Source of the DNA: Ischnura elegans
Taxonomy: Eukaryota; Arthropoda; Insecta; Odonata; Coenagrionidae
Reading direction: 5' to 3'
Length of the DNA: 64,000 nucleotides
Assembly: GCF_921293095.1 (NCBI RefSeq)
Contig: NC_060248.1
Location: 12,108,744 to 12,172,743, forward strand
The first letter of the stretch is position 1. Each line of letters begins with the position of its first letter. The translations under genes were made by a program, and so were the position numbers. The notes beneath the pieces are model-generated. The model saw nothing but the letters and a program-made list of their open reading frames with translations. It searched no databases and had not been told where the DNA came from. Positions 10,952-21,971 of this stretch are shown here, piece after piece.

Positions 10952-11215
10952 CAAACACATCTCCCAGCGTTTGAGATTAGATCCGCAAACGATCACATTC
11001 CTATCCACCTCCCCACCAAAAGGACCCGTTTCCAGAGTGAGACAAAGTATTTCTTTTGAAAGAGAAAAGTGGGTCTCTTTCGCGGAAACATGTCTCTTTT
11101 ACGATCACATTTTACCGTCGGCTGCGCAAAAATCGGTCACTTTTCCTGAGATAACACTATTCACGTTTTCTTTGAGATACCTCTAGTGGTGGATAATATT
11201 TAACAATAGGAACCT
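10952..11215 (+). repeat. Dispersed repeat modules A + B joined
   Basis: 10952-11134 is module A (see 9994-10180). It runs directly into module B (about 11135-11215: CACTTTTCCTGAGATAACAC ... GAGATACCTCTAG ... GGTGGATAA), which recurs alone at 11817-11900. The middle copy therefore carries both modules while the flanking copies carry one each. Function unknown; non-coding. Confidence 0.7.
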
Positions 11216-11816
11216 GGGTAAACGCTCGTAATCAAATGAGGGTATAAAACCCTTAACCTCATAGCTTATTTGACAAAATCGATACAATTTTAAGAACCTT
11301 ATACTTTGGTTTAATGGTTAAATCAATATTGCCACTTCATATTTGGATGATTTCAACAACACTTGTAGTAATTGGAATCGTTAAAATAATAGAACTTAGC
11401 ATAATGTCTCCAGGAACCACCAAAAGAGATATAACAAGATATATGCTCTCAATATTGAATTCATTATAATTCCGAAGTGTTGGAAAAGTATGATTTTTGT
11501 TACCACCCAAAATTATGACCTACACTCAATATGTTTAATGGATATATTTCAGGTACATCTTTTAACTATTGGCTAAAGGTAAGGCAGTTAACCCTTTTAT
11601 GCGGAATAATGTGCTTTTAGTAATAAAGTTCCTTGATATATTCTTCTGGATTTAATGGTTTCCATTTATTGGACGTGTATGGTTTATAGTGTGGAATTTT
11701 TTACCTTCCATTCTTATTCTCACTCCTTTCTTTCCAGCCATTTCTTTTCCTTTCCGTTTGTCACTCAAACTGACGACATTCATTCAATATTTTCAATGGA
11801 CACATAAATCAAGAGG

Positions 11817-11892
11817 CCACTTTTACTGAGATAACACTATACACGTTTTCTTTGAGATACCTCTAGCGGTGGATAACATTAAAAAATGAGAC
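11817..11892 (+). repeat. Dispersed repeat module B, second copy
   Basis: CCACTTTTACTGAGATAACA and then ACGTTTTCTTTGAGATACCT, CTCTAGCGGTGGATAACATT match 11139-11205 with few differences. It runs straight into the palindromic element that follows. Confidence 0.7.
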
Positions 11893-12022
11893 CTGAATAA
11901 ACTTCTCTCCGCTTTGCGAACGGATAAGAAAACCTATGGCAGCCGACCCGACGTTTCGTCGAAACCTTTGGCTTCCTTAGATTTTCTCACTCGCAGGAAA
12001 ACCCAAAAGTTTATTCATTATA
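11893..12022. mobile_element. Degenerate palindromic element with Penelope-like core
   Basis: The ends GAATAAACTT (11893) and AAGTTTATTC (about 12011-12020) are inverted, and the centre contains CCGACCCGACGTTTCGTCGAAAC, the same GACGTTTCG/CGAAACGTC signature seen in the TSD-flanked element at 15060-15242. The arms are otherwise poorly conserved. Likely an old member of the same broad group. Confidence 0.5.
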
Positions 12023-14560
12023 TTCACCGGGAAAGTGTTAAATAATATTTAATGAAGGCACAGAGAAGAATCTGTTTTAAAATATCTTTGAAATAATTGA
12101 GTGAAATGTCTACAAATATGTACTAGATGACCCTTGCATGAGTATGCCACTTTATCATATTTTACACTTTCCTGTCACAGCCACTTTCAAAGCATGCAAT
12201 CCAGTAAACCCATTACCATTATCCTTTTAACACACCCGATACTCCCTCCATGGCTAAAATCTTAAAACCTTTAGTGTTTGCCATGGCGTAGCAAGCCAAT
12301 TAAAGTAAATTGATCACAAAATCCTAATCTCAACATGGAAAATTCTTAACAATCACCGAAAATAGGATTATACGAAGAGAGTACGCTCGGATTACGCCGA
12401 AAAAGGCGGGCGGGTTTAACTTAGATGTGTTCCATGCAGATCCGAAAATACAAGAGAATTGCCAACAAGTGTATCCTAATGGTGAAGAGAGGCCACTGCA
12501 TTGATATAATACCTATAAAATACGCCCAAACAGAAGGTTTTCGAACGCTAAATACTTGGCTCTCAATCGGTTATAGTGAGTTTTGGCGATGCTGAATATT
12601 TCCTAAAGTCCTTCCATATAAATCAATCAATTATATCCATATATATCAATTATAAAACAAATCAATATTATTACGACAGTATAGACACCAAACACGGCAT
12701 CTAGCTTCCGCGCAAACTATGAATAAATTATTCTGAAACTGGCCGATATGATAAGGGCGCATACAAAAAAATTCGTGCCTGGAACTTAGGCAAACTCTGT
12801 GTTTATTTTGGCCATGGTTTCAAGTATTCATATAATATTCTATACCAAAATATAGGAACCCCTAATAAAAAAGTCTTGCACTACCTGATCAGATGAAATG
12901 CAGAACACGTCTTGAATACTAAAATCAACAGATATCCGCAGGAGAGGGCACATTCACATACCTGAAAAGAAAAAAATAGGAATTTAATGCATGAGAAAAT
13001 GCCAACTTTTAATTTTGTGTGTATCATTAATTTTTTAATGCGACATACAGTGTGTCAAATGTACAATAAGGATATTTTATTAAATTAAATAAATTATATT
13101 ATGAAAAATCAGAGGATTCACAGCATTTTCTACTCAATGACCTGAAATAAATTTCGACATGACCTAAGTATAGCTGAGTATTATGAACTGTTCAAAATAT
13201 GGGGTAAATGTGTGAGCAATGAAATGATTCGATAACGCAAACAAGTAACTTAATACGCAATGACATGCACCAGTGCACGGTAATGTACACCAAGAATAAA
13301 TTGACGAATAAAAAAAACCACTGACCTAATTCGGGATCATCATGGAGAATTTCTCCATCGATGTTAGAAACGCAACCAAATTTTAATTTTATATAATAAT
13401 GCAACTTCTCCACTTCCATCGTATTTCAACATTAAAACCAATTATTTAAGCCATCTCCCATAATTTTAACGAAACCCTTAAATAAAGCCTTCTGATAGAT
13501 TTAGATAATTAATAAAACGAATATCGCAAACATCAATATTTCAATGCAACATTGTTTGGTCACATCATAAAATGTCTTGAGACATTATGGATTTGACACG
13601 CTGTAAAATATTAGATGATTGTTTTCCTTACTTGAGAGAGTAACGTGAAAGCCATGTTGTAATTGCATTACTTGTAATAGCAATACTTATCTAGTATTCG
13701 TAAATTTGTAAGGAATATAATTCAAATTTCATTTTTTAAAAAGGTGAGCTAATTTAAATTGATGAATTGGAAATTTTTGTTACAGACACCTTTGCGTGTT
13801 TGGTATTTTTTTTAATGTAAGAACGAAATGCTTCGAAAAAAAGTCGATTTTTAGTAGCATTCCAAAATATGACCCCTGCATAGAAAAAAAAAGGAGGCTG
13901 TCGGAGTCATAAGCCTCCCTTTCTTTCGATCAGTCATCAACACTTTCGTTGAAGTTTTATTCGGTCGCTTTTTTCTCCTTCATTTTCCTTTTTTGGAACT
14001 TTTATTGTTAGGGCGTTGGTGAGAGAGAGAGAAATTGTGAGGAGGGGGCAAAGAGAGGATGCAATCACACAGCGAGAGCAACAAAGGTGGCGCCCTCCAT
14101 ATTGGCAGAACACGATCTCTCATACAACAGTAAGCCCCACCCATTTTTATGCGACGAAATTTTCAATGGGGAGACAGAAGATAAAACAAAAAGGCACCTT
14201 TGACCCCACTACGACCCTTTATGAAGGGAATGCAGCCCGTGTGGATATTAGAGAAAAAAAAATAGAAAATAATTTTGGAGTCTTGGCATTTCAGAGTGGG
14301 ATCCATTTGAAAGTGAAGGGTCGACATGATATAATTCTACACCCTTCACAAAGAACAGTGGCAGCAGAAAATAATGGGAAATATTGGGGCGAACAAAGGG
14401 ACATTAATTTTAATTCAACTTCAATTTACGAACATTACGAATATGTCGGATGAAAATTGGCTGGAGAAAAAAAGAATTGGTTTAACGTTGGCTGTGGCGC
14501 TATTATCGGAACGAAAATATAAATTACATTATTCATGTCACGGACCTTTGGTCAATACAA
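12023..14560. other. Non-coding stretch, nothing recognised
   Basis: AT-rich. The 145-codon plus-strand frame at 14016-14453 shows no domain, has no splice context and overlaps simple GA-rich sequence at its start, so I do not call it a gene. Confidence 0.5.
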
Positions 14561-14574
14561 ATAATTACATCTTT

Positions 14575-14617
14575 CACCGGACCAACGTTTTGTTTCTTTA
14601 TTGAACCATCATCAGGG
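14575..14617 (-). repeat. Isolated Penelope/hammerhead-like core motif
   Basis: On the minus strand the segment reads CCTGATGATGG, then GAAAC (14592-14596 in plus coordinates), then AAAACGTTGG. CTGATGA (14609-14615) is the exact hammerhead box, and the order CTGATGA-GAAAC matches the catalytic core, but stem II between them is not convincing. Probably a fragment of the palindromic element group. Confidence 0.45.
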
Positions 14618-15029
14618 TGGAATGCAGAATGGCAATGGTATCAAAGTAAATTTGCCATGAAGTATTCATTTTAAACTGCGAATGCTGAATGGTACTTAGT
14701 GGTAAGATAAAAAAGAACAAAAAGGAACTTTACAATCCACTGTGTTGGATAGACAGGTAGCCCAGTTGAAGATAAATAAAAAAAAAACATGACATATCAA
14801 ACATTTTCATAATTTTACAATGGGGTTCATTTTAAGTAAAGGGTCAACAGTAAAAATAATGCTAGAACCTTGGAAATAAACAACGTCACGAGATTATTCC
14901 AGGAGGATTTGGGGGAACGAAAAGCCCTCAAATTTAATTCAGTATTTTTTTACTTACTAATAATACCGTATCTATATATGATAATAATATGTTATCTTAT
15001 AATTTCTATGGCACTTACCAATAGGGACT

Positions 15030-15505
15030 TGTTGTGTAGCCTACTAACTTATTTATCTTATGTATGATCTAAGGTTTTCCCGGCTTATCAGTTTCAGGAA
15101 AGTTTCTCGGGTTTTTCACCGCTTGATGTCGCCCATTACTCCCGACGTTTCGATCCGTGACTTGCTGATCATCCTCAGGGGATCTTCGAAACGTCGGGAG
15201 ACATGGACGACATCAACCGGTGGAAAACCCGAGAAACTTTCCTTATTTATCTTCATTCATGCTTTTTAATTTTCCTGGTATTTGCAATAACATTTTATGC
15301 ATATAATGGCTTCATAGGCAGATTGTCTTATAATTACTATAGTCTGCAATTTTTGCCTCTGCATAAATGGTGAAGTGTAATTTGTTGGTATGCGTAAAGT
15401 TTTCGGACCGTTAATGGTTTGCATGCGGGTGATTGATGACCCCCTGCCAAACACCCTAGAGTTGCCTCGCTGGGTATTATGTAGATGTAGATGTTCCATG
15501 CACTA
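15030..15505 (+). mobile_element. LINE 3' UTR with ATGTAG-type simple tail, interrupted by an insertion
   Basis: GTAGCCTACTAACTTAT at the start and the end segment CCCTGCCAAACACCCTAGAG followed by TTATGTAGATGTAGATG match, in the opposite orientation, the 3' UTR and tail of the LINE at 63120-63720 (minus strand). The simple ATGTAG repeat at about 15478-15491 is the 3' tail. The UTR is split by a 183-bp palindromic insertion at 15060-15242. No coding part remains here. Confidence 0.75.
15060..15242. mobile_element. 183-bp palindromic element inserted in a LINE 3' UTR, 11-bp TSD
   Basis: TTATTTATCTT at 15049-15059 and 15243-15253 flanks the insert. The arms are inverted around the middle: the left part has GGAAAGTTTCTCGGGTTTTTC and CTCCCGACGTTTCG, the right part CGAAACGTCGGGAG and GAAAACCCGAGAAACTTTCC. 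On the minus strand a CTGAGGATGATCAGC...GGATCGAAACGTCGGG block resembles a diverged hammerhead core. A single-arm relative is at 56624-56765. The insertion and TSD are seen directly; the Penelope/retrozyme relation is inference. Confidence 0.75.
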
Positions 15506-15557
15506 ATCCAATTCCTTCTTTCTGGTATCAACTTCTTTCTCGCTGTAGCCCGCCATC

Positions 15558-15991
15558 GAATAGGGTAGTTTCCTAATATTTTTTTATTGCCTAAATCGAA
15601 AGATTATTACTCCTGGAGTACGCATTTCACGCTTTTAGATTTTTTAATGACGATTTCTATTTTTTGCGATTAAATGAAAAGTGAAAATTTCAAGCGCGCG
15701 AAAACGTGACGGCTAAGTATGAATGCCGGGAAAATTCCGTGTGACGTCGTTCTGGTTCCCGTACCCGCAAGTGAGGTGACCTTGGGGCGAGACTTTGAGC
15801 GCTGATATGACGCAGGATGCTAGTAGGTAGCCGAGTACCATGCTAGCTGGTAGCGCTTGGCTTAAATAAGGATTATTAATACCTTATCAAACGAAGAAAA
15901 CTTTCCGACCTTAGCCTGAGTACACTAATAGTGGGTAACGTATCGCAATCAATGCCTTTCGTTTTCTTTGATGAAGGAAACTACCCTATTC
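15558..15991. mobile_element. 434-bp MITE, copy 1, with perfect 17-bp TIRs
   Basis: GAATAGGGTAGTTTCCT at 15558-15574 is exactly inverted at 15975-15991. The interior has no reading frame of note but is well conserved against copies at 16655-16920 and 36725-37391 (shared blocks include GATTATTACTCC, GCGATTAAATGAAAAGTG, CGTGTGACGTC, AGGTGACCTTGGGGCGAG, CTGGTAGCGCTTGGCTTAAA, CAATCAATGCCTTTCG). No clear TSD. Compared with the 36.7-kb copy it lacks about 230 bp before its right end. Superfamily not assigned. Confidence 0.8.
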
Positions 15992-16654
15992 CGTTATACA
16001 TGCAAAGAATCTGAAGAAAGGCCCTCTTAAGACTCTTGAAAGACTCTTTGTATGATTTAAGCGTGCTATTGATTGACACAGCTGGAGGACTCGTGGTGAC
16101 TCAGCTGGTGACATTTCGCAGGGCGTAAGATGTCGTGTGCATAACATATACCTAAGCACTATCACGGGCGACAAAAACCTTGGCACCAGGCGACATTCGC
16201 GTCGCATACGTTTTATGCCATTTCATGCACTGCTGATAACGGATTACGCAGTATTACTTTCCTGAGGAAACGTAAGCCGCTGCTATGGTGAGTCCAACGG
16301 GTAGTATAAAAATGAGGTACATCAGCAGCTCACTCCACGATCGAACCCAGAGTAGACACGGTGGTGGCTCCATAACCGAAAGCTGAGGCTGCCATTGAAA
16401 CGACCTAGCTTTCAAGAATGACACGGGAAAGAGAATTGCTACTAAAAATATATTTATGACAGGGTGTTACGACAAATTCCCATACTCATCCGTTATCCAA
16501 AGTTTCACTCTTAAATAATAGCTTCCGTCTGACCTGGAAGTATGGTTGGAATCTTACAGAATGCTCTCCGTGTCATCCTTAAAAATTTCTATTCTTAATT
16601 TTTCAAACAATCTAAGTCTAGCGCGTAGCCTTCGAGACTCTAGCGGCTCCCAGC

Positions 16655-16920
16655 CCAATAGGTTGGTTTCCAATTTTTTTTATTGCCTAAATCGAATGAT
16701 TATTACTCCTGGAGCACGTATTTCAAGCTTTAAAATTTTTAAATTACGATATCTGTTTTTCGCGATAAAATGAAAAGTGAAAATTTTCAAGCGAGCAAAA
16801 ACGCGACGGCTAAGCATGAATCCTTCTAAAAGCCCGTGTGACGTCTTTCTGGTTCTAGCTGCCGCCGTGTGAGGCCATCTTGGCGCGAGGCTATTAGCGC
16901 CGGTAAGATGCTATCGTTGT
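16655..16920. mobile_element. MITE copy 2, right end missing
   Basis: It starts with CAATAGGTTGGTTTCC, the left TIR of the family, and follows copy 1 through AAATGAAAAGTGAAAATTTT, GACGGCTAAGCATGAAT, GTGTGACGTC and GGCGCGAGGCTATTAGCGCC. Similarity stops near 16920 and no right TIR follows. It is more diverged from copies 1 and 3 than they are from each other. Confidence 0.7.
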
Positions 16921-17936
16921 TACGGGGCCATTTATTTTCAGTCAAATTTTCACATTTTAATGTATACCAAAGTAGATGCCTGCATTAGTCTGTTTGTCTT
17001 TGCTCATTGATGATTCATGTTTCTCCTGTTTTTAAACTGGTTTCCAGAGGGAATAATTTTAATCACGATGCTTTCTTGAGTGAATGCAGGTGTGAATAAT
17101 AGCAACTGATTGATTAAGGATATGTTCGGACAGGTTTTGATGTGAGTAAGAAAGGATATGATTAGAATGTTGCTGGAGTCTGGAATATTTTTTATGAGGA
17201 TAATTCAAACCAGGTGGGAGATGTGACGTGAACAGAAAACTTTAACCCAATAAAAACCAACTTTCGCCAATTCGCAATAGAAAAATACAAATAGATTTGA
17301 AAAACTCTTCAGTACATGTAGCTGTACCTATATCTATTGAAGTCTTAAAATTACCGATACAAATTTGCAATTTCTTTAATTTTTTTTCTTCTCTAAGATG
17401 TTAGCCAAATCAATATGCATCACGTCGCACTCACCGAATGTAATGCCTTCAAAATTTGCAAAGAAACTGGCAACATGAATCGTCTAAAGAGGCAGGGGGA
17501 GTGTTTCCACGATCCTCGCATCCTCCTGAAGCATTCAAATGGCTGATGATTCCACTTGAACGGGAGTGTCATGAGCAGTCTATTTCACGGTCCATTTGCA
17601 CTGCTGCTCCGTTTGCCACACGTCATCTCCAAATGCGTTATCTTCCCACTCCAAAGAATCCGTGAAATACGCCATACGGTCCATGAAAAACTACCCCCTC
17701 GGCGAGCACGTGAGCAGCTCAGGCGAGATATCTGGAAGAACTCGAGTGGCCAAATCCACTGCCCTATTCTGCGAGAAGGTCAGCAGCATCGCATGAATTC
17801 ACTTTCCCGAGGACAGGAAAAAGGATGAATTGTAGAAGTCTTTATATTGTATCATCTTTAAAGGGTAAAGAATCATTTTCCTCCTTGAGTTTTATTTATT
17901 ACAGATTGTGAGCATTAAGGAAACTCAGCTCAACCT
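16921..17936. other. Non-coding stretch, nothing recognised
   Basis: Intervening AT-rich DNA; three overlapping frames at 17456-17828 of up to 90 codons have no motif I know. Confidence 0.45.
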
Positions 17937-18273
17937 TTAACACTAGAACCGCGGACTTTTTCGTATACCTAGAACCGCGGAGGGGGTCATTTTGACCCCT
18001 CGTCTTTTCTTGCCATATTTTTAGTATTTTGGGTTTCTTTTGGATACTGCACTATGTGAAATGAATTATCTGAGATTTACAATGAAATTTGAATGATATG
18101 TGGGCGGTATAAGCGCTAGATAGGCTACCCGCCTTGCACAAATAATGCGTTTTTCACATTTTTACTATATGTTCGGCTGAGGGTGGGGGAAAAAGGTAAA
18201 TTTATTTAAGAAAAAAGAAACACTTTTATTGGTGCAGAGAAGCATACAGTAATGAAGAATGTCTAGTCAAGCT

Positions 18274-18433
18274 TCAAGTTCCTTGCTCCGTACGTGCATA
18301 CAAAACTGCAATGAATGCTTCCGGTTCATCCATAGATACCGACCAGTCCTTCTCCCCACTTTCTTCACGAGCCCGATTTTCCGTGCACATCTTCATGTCC
18401 TTCAGCATAGTTGGAGTTATCACCAAATCCCAT
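18274..18433 (-). pseudogene. piggyBac transposase, start of the conserved DDE domain, truncated
   Basis: A second minus-strand frame reads GDVRSAWDLVITPTMLKDMK, then CTENRAREES and EPEAFIAVLYARTEQG before a stop at 18274-18276. This is the N-terminal block of the piggyBac DDE domain (the section normally followed by an Arg-Gly block and the first catalytic Asp). Everything after it is gone; the stop is followed within about 50 nt by AATAAA, so the deletion joined this block almost to the 3' end. Confidence 0.7.
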
Positions 18434-18773
18434 GCTGAGCGAACATCACCCTCAGTGAAGAAGAAGATTGAAGACTAGCACGCCCCCGGCGAGAACCACC
18501 TCGTCCTCGTACCTGGCCACGAGGAGCGGCAGCAGCAGACTCAAGCGGCTCGTCGTCTTCAGCAGGTGCGACTACAGCATCGCCACCCCCACGTCCTCGA
18601 TGGCCCCGAGCACCACGGCAGAGGCCCTGGGCAGTTCCAGGGCGACCCCGTCCCTCGAGCAGGAACTGTGGACGCGACTTGGTCCACGGGAGGCTGTATT
18701 TGGGGACCACGTCCACGTCGTAGAGTGCGGGTGGTTGGCGGCTGATAGGGAACGTACTCCTAACCTTCATTAC
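18420..18773 (-). pseudogene. piggyBac transposase, second exon, Arg/Gly-rich part
   Basis: An acceptor (TTTGTTTGGTACAG) on the minus strand leads into this open segment at 18773. The product has a Pro/Tyr-rich start, then several RGRG-type blocks, with local GC content well above the surroundings. Joining exon 1 at the best donor does not put this segment in frame, so at least one indel or another splice site is required. The frame is also offset from the conserved block at 18274-18433, implying a further frameshift near 18440-18460. Confidence 0.6.
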
Positions 18774-18858
18774 CTGTACCAAACAAAATAAATGCTTTAT
18801 GAAATAGATTTGTAACAATTATCAAAGAATGCGAGTAAAATAAAAATAGGAAACTTAC

Positions 18859-19036
18859 CAGTGTCTTCGCTTGAATCTTCAGTCAAGGACTCTTCACTGT
18901 CTTCCTCGGCGTCAACGCCGCCGTCATACACTACAACAGGATCATCCTCCGCCTCAGAGCAATCCTCAGGCACATCCTGAAGTTGCTCGAGAATACGAAC
19001 GACCTAGTCTGCGGTGTATCCCTTTGACCGACGCAT
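18859..19036 (-). pseudogene. piggyBac transposase, first exon remnant
   Basis: Minus-strand reading from ATG at 19036-19034 gives MRRSKGYTAD, one TAG stop (19004-19006), then VVRILEQLQDVPEDCSEAED and an Asp/Glu/Ser-rich run ending SLTEDSSEDTG. An acidic N-terminus after an LxxL-type start is usual for piggyBac transposases. The frame ends at a good splice donor (G/GTAAGTTT, intron from 18858). The single stop is a plausible C-to-T change at a Gln codon. Confidence 0.7.
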
Positions 19037-19706
19037 CGCTGGGCGTTGAATGGAGTATCACCCTTGAAACGGTATTGCCCTTCGTTCAGCGCTGAGCGAT
19101 GCAGCGCAACAATCGAACGGGCGAGACGAACTACCGCGCAAACTGATGAATTCGGGTGAATTGCGAAGTATCACATTGTAATTCATGTAATTGAGCTGGC
19201 GACTACAATGACGCCACACTGGTAGGGGAGGCACGGTAGGAGAAGGAAGGAGCCTTGAGTGGGGGTAGCCGAGGAAACGGGGGTGCCCGGAAATTTTCGC
19301 GTAGATCCATTTCTACGCGGCTCGACTCTCACATTCTTTCAGGCGTCCGCTGAGCAGGTTGCCTTTATCTGCGGCCTAATAAGAAACGACAGAGGTAATC
19401 CATGCCATTCCTATACATTCGACCTTCGAAAATAACGCTTGCGGTGAATTTCTGCTGCGAAAATATAAAGTTCGGGAACGACAACAGAGCAGGGGTCAAA
19501 ATGACCCCTACCGCGGTTCTAGGTATATTGTTGTCTAGTGTTCACAAAAATAGTCCTAGAGCGTCGGAATTTCGCACGAATACGCCTTTCTACAATTCAT
19601 TAAAAGTCAGAAAATGTCAGGTTGGTGAAAAAAAAATTAAGTGTGAAATATACATGTTGAAAATCGTAAGGGGTCAATTTGACCCCCTCCGCGGTTCTAG
19701 TGTTAA

Positions 19707-20111
19707 AAACTACCCGAAATTTTTTATCGGCACAGAGATTATCTGAGAAGTAAATACGTACATAAATTATTTAGTAAAATTAATTAGTTATTCCAATATA
19801 TTCGAATACAAAATAAGTGGTTATTATTGTACTTTACATGTTTACTTTTAGCAGTGCTGAGCTACCTCAAAAATGAACTCTTTAAATCGAGTTTAAACAA
19901 AACGAAATTCACTATGGAGCCATATTCCAACAGTACTCGATGGATGTCAATGAAGAGATTTTAAATAGAACCTAGTTTCTCCTTCACGATAAAAGAGCAT
20001 TTAAAATGTTTAGTTAGAGCATGGAGACGTAACAATAGCAGAAATTAGCTTTTTTGCATTTTAACGTTTAAATCATTAGCAATACTAGTACTCAAGGCAA
20101 AATAATTTAAC
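19707..20111. other. Non-coding spacer between piggyBac and the long-inverted-repeat structure
   Basis: AT-rich with no reading frame or repeat that I could link to anything else in the window. Confidence 0.5.
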
Positions 20112-20942
20112 CTTCTATATTATTTCTAATGTATAGATACCTTTTTCTCAACTTAACCAAACTCAACAAATGAGGTACCAAAATGCACAGAATTTATTAG
20201 AGGACATGCGACGGTATATCTTACTTCCTAAATATTGCTATTGTTTCCTAAATCGGTTTTTAAATAATTGAAAAAAACAAAAAAACGGTAAATATTCCTG
20301 GCTTTAATGACGCACAAACGTATACATTTGTTCATTTGCAACAATATCTCGTATTCTTTAAATAACTTTTACCAAAATGCGGCTGATTCCACATTCAAGT
20401 CTCCTTTTGATACGTAAGTATGAGTCACCATGTGCGTTTAACAGAGGATAGTGTAATTACTTCCAATGTTGTGTTTAAAGAGGTCCTCTGACCTCAATTT
20501 GAACATGAACATTCCAATTAAATTTGTACATAAGACCCCGCCTTTTTCTCCTACATTTTAAAATTAGAAACGCGCCTATCCCTCCGTGGACCAGCATTGA
20601 AAAGAGCGGGGGAAGCCCGCTGGGAGCGGGCGCAGCACGCTTGTTAGATTAAATCGCTCAAAACTTTGCCTTAGACAGCTACAATCGGCGGTGCACTCCT
20701 TGCGAAGGTTGTCCAACTACACGCTTGTGTACGTTGTGAATGCTGTCAGAATAAAAATAGACACATATATAAAACAGATTAAGTGAATCAACTGGGAGTT
20801 GCGATAACTTCGATCTTATCATGGGGAAAATGTGTAATAAATATATTTATATGGCAATGTCGTCTGTGAAAGGTAGGATTCATCTAGCACGTTTTCGAGG
20901 ATTTTCGCATGAAAATATTAATAAAAGTGCCATTTTGCACTC

Positions 20943-21251
20943 GTGCGGCCACACCTTGAATACTTAGGGAGCATATTGGATCCGGCTCAGAAAGACTTGA
21001 TCCGTAAACTTAATAATTTACAGAGGAAAATTGGGCGATTCGTCAAAAACTGCGTCACACATATATAGTAAACGAACTAGCCTCGGAGCCGCTAGACATT
21101 CGGAAGCACCGCAATAAACTTAGATTGCTTGAGAAATTAAGAATAGATATCTTACCGAAAGACACGGAGAACGCTATACCAGAACCACGCTTCATTTCAT
21201 GATGCGACAGAAACGATAAAGTAAGAGAGATATTTTTCCTAACTAATAGGT
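20943..21251 (+). pseudogene. LINE relic: region C-terminal to the RT
   Basis: It reads VRPHLEYLGSILDPAQKD, then LIRKLNNLQRKIGRFVKNC, stop, then a second block EPLDIRKHRNKLRLLEKLRI and DKVREIFF. These are the blocks after the catalytic domain in Jockey/CR1-like RTs (R-x-LEYA-x-x-VW-D-P ... VQR-x-AARFV). Related copies are at 40.2, 60.9 and 63.5 kb. Stops and frame changes show it is dead. Confidence 0.75.
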
Positions 21252-21596
21252 AGGTATATGAATTCAGCTTTCTCTAGAATAATTAAGGAATTTCAAAACA
21301 TTTAAACGGAAATTCGATTGAACATTTCCTTTCTATTTATTAACGGCTGATTTTCGAGCACCGTCCGCCATGCGCCAATTGAGGTGACTTGTAGGGTAGC
21401 AATTAGATGCAGACCTGCAAATGAAAATTTTTTAACTTATTTGAAAACTATGTATGTCTCATTTTCACCAATGACTGTTAAGGGTCCTTTTTGATTACTG
21501 ATCACGCATTGTCCACTGAACATAAGTCAATTGCGCTACAAATTTAATAAACATTATCCGGCGATATCTTGTGGAAATGTTTTATATCCATGAGAG

Positions 21597-21751
21597 TAAA
21601 CTAAAATGGTAACCTTCCACACAATTTTATTTACTAAAGTACCGACCCGGTTTCGACACGAAATAAACACTCCTTGATAGTGAAAATACTTGTCGAAACT
21701 GGGTCGGCACTTAAGTAAATAAAATTGCGTGGAAGGTTACAATTTTAGTCT
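21597..21751. mobile_element. Palindromic element with GTCGAAAC core
   Basis: The arms contain GTAACCTTCCACACAATTTT and ATTTACTAAAGTACCGACCC facing AAGTAAATAAAATTGCGTGG and AAGGTTACAATTTTAG. The inner right part reads CTTGATAGTG...CTTGTCGAAACTGGGTCGG, the same layout as at 3.1 kb (TTGATAATG...CGAAACC). A one-arm relative lies at 23531-23602. No TSD recognised. Confidence 0.65.
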
Positions 21752-21859
21752 ATTGCCATTGCTACAAATTCATCTGTAACAACTGGTAGTAGAGTCAGGG
21801 GAATCGATATTTGCGACAACAAGAGCTCTAAATGCGTCACTCCTAAGTCCAAACTATCA

Positions 21860-21971
21860 ACAGTACTATAAAAGGCTATGAATTCAAGAAAAAATCATTT
21901 ATACAGGTTACGTATACAGTACTATAATTGGCTATAAATGCAATGAAAATCATTGATACAGGTTCGTTATT
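21860..21971 (+). repeat. 56-bp tandem repeat, two units
   Basis: Both units begin ACAGTACTATAA and end ACAGGTT(A)CGT; internal differences are mostly single substitutions. Confidence 0.7.

Larger units (their letters stand above)
17941..19702 (-). mobile_element. piggyBac-like DNA transposon, internally deleted
   Basis: TTAA at 17937-17940 and 19703-19706 flanks TIRs CACTAGAACCGCGG (17941-17954) and its inverse at the right end, the hallmark of piggyBac insertion. Each end also has a subterminal inverted copy (CCTAGAACCGCGG at 17968-17980; CCGCGGTTCTAGG near 19511-19523) and the 17-nt near-palindrome GGGGTCATTTTGACCCC or a variant (17983-17999, around 19493-19507, 19674-19686). At 1.76 kb it is shorter than autonomous piggyBacs (about 2.4 kb or more). 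Transposase remnants run on the minus strand with a polyadenylation signal AATAAA at 18225-18230 (minus). Confidence 0.9.

Noticed and set aside
14016..14453. 145-codon plus-strand frame
   Set aside because: Starts in GA-rich simple sequence, has no recognisable domain, and its length is within chance expectation for 64 kb.
15060..15269. Similar short frames at 15060-15269 and 56629-56880 (MxDLR...FHR)
   Set aside because: They come from homologous palindromic-element DNA; the inverted arm at 15 kb and lack of a longer frame argue against a protein.
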